Assembly (NCBI GenBank): GCA_028681135.1
Contig: JAQUJC010000003.1
Location: 16,263 to 80,262 of the forward strand
Direction: 5' to 3'
DNA from: Kiritimatiellia bacterium
GTDB taxonomy: Bacteria; Verrucomicrobiota; Kiritimatiellia; CAIQIC01; Lenti-01
DNA: 64,000 nt
Shown here: piece after piece, positions 62,374 through 64,000 of the stretch
How positions within the stretch are numbered: the stretch's first letter is position 1
How the letters are laid out: each line of letters starts with the position of its first letter
The notes under the pieces: model-generated
Database searches by the model: none
Told to the model about the DNA's origin: nothing
Seen by the model: the letters and a program-made list of their open reading frames with translations, nothing else
Position numbers and translations under genes: made by a program

Positions 62374-62828
62374 CCCATGCCCTTCGCCTCTTATCTGTCC
62401 CGCTGCTGCTGCTGCTCCTGGCCGGGTGTGCCACCACCCCCGCCCGCCGTATCCAGAGAAACCAGGAGCTGTTCGACTCCCTGCCCGTGGCAGAGCAGGC
62501 TCGCATTCGCGGCGGCCAAATTGCTCTCGGTTATACGGCCGACATGGTCCGCATCGCCCTGGGCGATCCGCAACGGCAACTGACGCGCCGCACCCCCGAC
62601 AGCGAGAGCGCCATCTGGCTCTACCTCGACAAACTGCGCCGCTATGAACGCCAACGCGCCGATATCGACGGGCTGCTGATCTCGGGACCCGGTGGCATGC
62701 GCTCCATCGGCGGCAGTGCCTGGGTCAATGTGCTGCAGGAACGCGAGATCATGCGGATTCGGGTCGAATTCCAACAAGGCCTCGTCACGGCCATCGAGCA
62801 ACCCGCCACCGATGCCCCCGGGCCATGA
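62370..62828 (+). CDS. Small lipoprotein
   Basis: The 152-residue product starts with a lipoprotein signal (RLLSVPLLLLLLAGCATT) with the lipobox LAGC, so Cys19 would be lipidated. The mature part has a helical GYTADMVRIALGDPQRQ, similar to small outer-membrane lipoproteins of the SmpA/BamE type in style, followed by a basic, mostly polar chain. The start overlaps the previous stop and the end overlaps pdxB. It probably sits in the inner or outer membrane; no function. Confidence 0.75.
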   Translation: MTHALRLLSVPLLLLLLAGCATTPARRIQRNQELFDSLPVAEQARIRGGQIALGYTADMVRIALGDPQRQLTRRTPDSESAIWLYLDKLRRYERQRADIDGLLISGPGGMRSIGGSAWVNVLQEREIMRIRVEFQQGLVTAIEQPATDAPGP

Positions 62829-63985
62829 ATATCGTTTGTGCCGCCAGTGTCCTGCACGGTCTGGACGCCTTTTCTACGCTGGGCCAGGTGGTCCCGCTTC
62901 CGGATCGCGACATCCGCCGCGAGCACCTGACCCACGCCCGGGCGCTCATTGTTCGCTCCAAGACCCGCGTCAACCGCGCATTACTCGAGGGCACCCCCGT
63001 AGAATTCGTGGCAACCGCCACGGCGGGCGCCGACCACGTAGACATCTCCTGGCTCAACGAAGCCGGCATCGCGTGGACGGCCTCGCCGGGATGCAATGCC
63101 AATGCCGTGGCCGAATATACCCTCACAGCCATGGCCCTGCTGGCACGCCAGCGGGCCGCCCCCCTGCCCGGCAAAACCCTGGGCATTGTCGGCGTAGGAC
63201 ACGTCGGTTCCCGCGTAGCTCAAAAGGCCCCCCTCCTGGGGCTGAAGCCCCTCCGCAACGACCCGCCCCTGGCCCTGAAAACCAGCTCGCCCGAATTCTT
63301 GTCTCTCGACACCGTTTTGAATCAAACCGATATCCTGACGTTGCACACCCCCCTGACAGCCGCTGGCCCCTTCCCCACCCGCCATCTGGCCGATTGCCGC
63401 CTTTTTGAGCAACTCCGTCCCGGCACTTGGCTCGTCAATACCTCCCGCGGCGCGGTCGTCGATCCCGATGCCCTCCAATGCGTGCTCGATCATCATCTGC
63501 TTACCGCCTGTGCCCTGGACGTCTGGGAACATGAACCCGACCTTTCTCCGGCGCTCTTCGACGCCGTGGACATTCTCACGCCCCACATTGCCGGCTACAC
63601 CCTGGAAGGCCTCCTCAACGGCACACAGACTTGTTATCGCGAACTGTGCCATTATCTGGAAGTGGAACCCACCTGGACCCCCGATCCGCGTCAACTTCCC
63701 CCCGCCCCCTTCCTGCACCTTGATGCCGCCCACCGCTCCGACGAAGAGGTGCTGGCCGACCTGCTCACCAGCGCCTGCCCTATTCCCGAGGACGACCGCA
63801 AATGGCGCGCGCAAATGACAGCGACCGACGCCGCCGAACTCCGGCGGCGCTTCGACCATTTCCGCCAGACCTACACCAGCCGCCGCGAATTTTCCGCCAT
63901 TCGGGCCCATATTGCCCATGCCTCCCCCGCCCTGCTTGATGCTGCCGCGGCCCTCGGCTTCCAGGTCTGCACTCACCACGCATGA
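62825..63985 (+). CDS. pdxB: 4-phosphoerythronate dehydrogenase
   Basis: PdxB oxidises 4-phosphoerythronate in the DXP-dependent pyridoxal phosphate pathway. The 386-residue protein has the NAD-binding GIVGVGHVGSRVAQKAPLLG, LVNTSRGAVVDPDAL, CALDVWEHEPDL and HIAGYTLEGLLNGTQ (catalytic His), plus the PdxB-specific C-terminal dimerisation part. It overlaps the lipoprotein gene by four bases. The stop is 15 bp from the window's right edge. Confidence 0.92.
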   Translation: MNIVCAASVLHGLDAFSTLGQVVPLPDRDIRREHLTHARALIVRSKTRVNRALLEGTPVEFVATATAGADHVDISWLNEAGIAWTASPGCNANAVAEYTLTAMALLARQRAAPLPGKTLGIVGVGHVGSRVAQKAPLLGLKPLRNDPPLALKTSSPEFLSLDTVLNQTDILTLHTPLTAAGPFPTRHLADCRLFEQLRPGTWLVNTSRGAVVDPDALQCVLDHHLLTACALDVWEHEPDLSPALFDAVDILTPHIAGYTLEGLLNGTQTCYRELCHYLEVEPTWTPDPRQLPPAPFLHLDAAHRSDEEVLADLLTSACPIPEDDRKWRAQMTATDAAELRRRFDHFRQTYTSRREFSAIRAHIAHASPALLDAAAALGFQVCTHHA

Positions 63986-64000
63986 TCCCGCCCCCCCTCA

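Overview
The window is a GC-rich bacterial chromosome segment with no phage genes and no CRISPR array. It looks like a member of the PVC group (Verrucomicrobiota/Kiritimatiellota-like). The main reasons are a PilM-PilN fusion next to a small secreted protein and a PilO/Amuc_1100-type start, arranged like the Akkermansia Amuc_1100-1102 region, together with Gram-negative envelope genes (bamA, lipoprotein, polysaccharide cluster). This taxonomic call is an inference from gene order and protein style, not from rRNA. Long C/G homopolymers and several families of short intergenic repeats are characteristic of the segment. || Layout. 1-2396: type IV pilus-like operon (leftward). 2556-5943: cobalamin-dependent methionine synthase split in two, with the reactivation domain in its own gene. 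6261-14267: rightward accessory island: a secreted calcium-loop protein, a small secreted protein, a 1604-residue RHS protein with an AT-rich, cysteine-rich tip, and small membrane-anchored genes. The island is bounded by two copies of an AT-rich ~125-bp repeat. 14722-17737: MATE transporter, zinc-ribbon/Smr protein, endonuclease/exonuclease/phosphatase. 17761-25408: conserved leftward block tRNA-Gln, prs, rplY, pth, rpsF, ssb, rpsR, rplI, dnaB, bamA, with many 4-base overlaps. 25641-37478: surface-glycan region with a radical SAM protein, five glycosyltransferase-like genes, methyltransferases (one internally deleted) and a small nucleotidyltransferase gene pair set between 154-bp direct repeats. 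|| 37638-43248: PutP-type symporter, then nrdG, a redoxin and nrdD (anaerobic ribonucleotide reductase), preceded by two NrdR-like boxes exactly 32 bp apart. 43562-50982: Ldh2-type dehydrogenase, HPr, YdcF-like protein, zinc ribbon, secreted nuclease, folB, NSS transporter behind a probable MITE, cation/proton antiporter. 51361-55658: HrpB helicase and malonyl-CoA decarboxylase, convergent across a five-unit array of paired hairpins. 55898-63985: nadA, dnaG, cvpA, NUDIX hydrolase, an EfpL/YeiP-type elongation factor, two tandem RsbW-like ATPases, a lipoprotein and pdxB. || Most interesting are the non-coding or mobile-looking structures: the repeat-bounded RHS island with its exchangeable tip, the direct-repeat cassette carrying a nucleotidyltransferase pair, two pairs of perfect palindromes sharing a TTATTATAATAA core, the hairpin array whose two loops are reverse complements of each other, and the MITE upstream of the NSS transporter.
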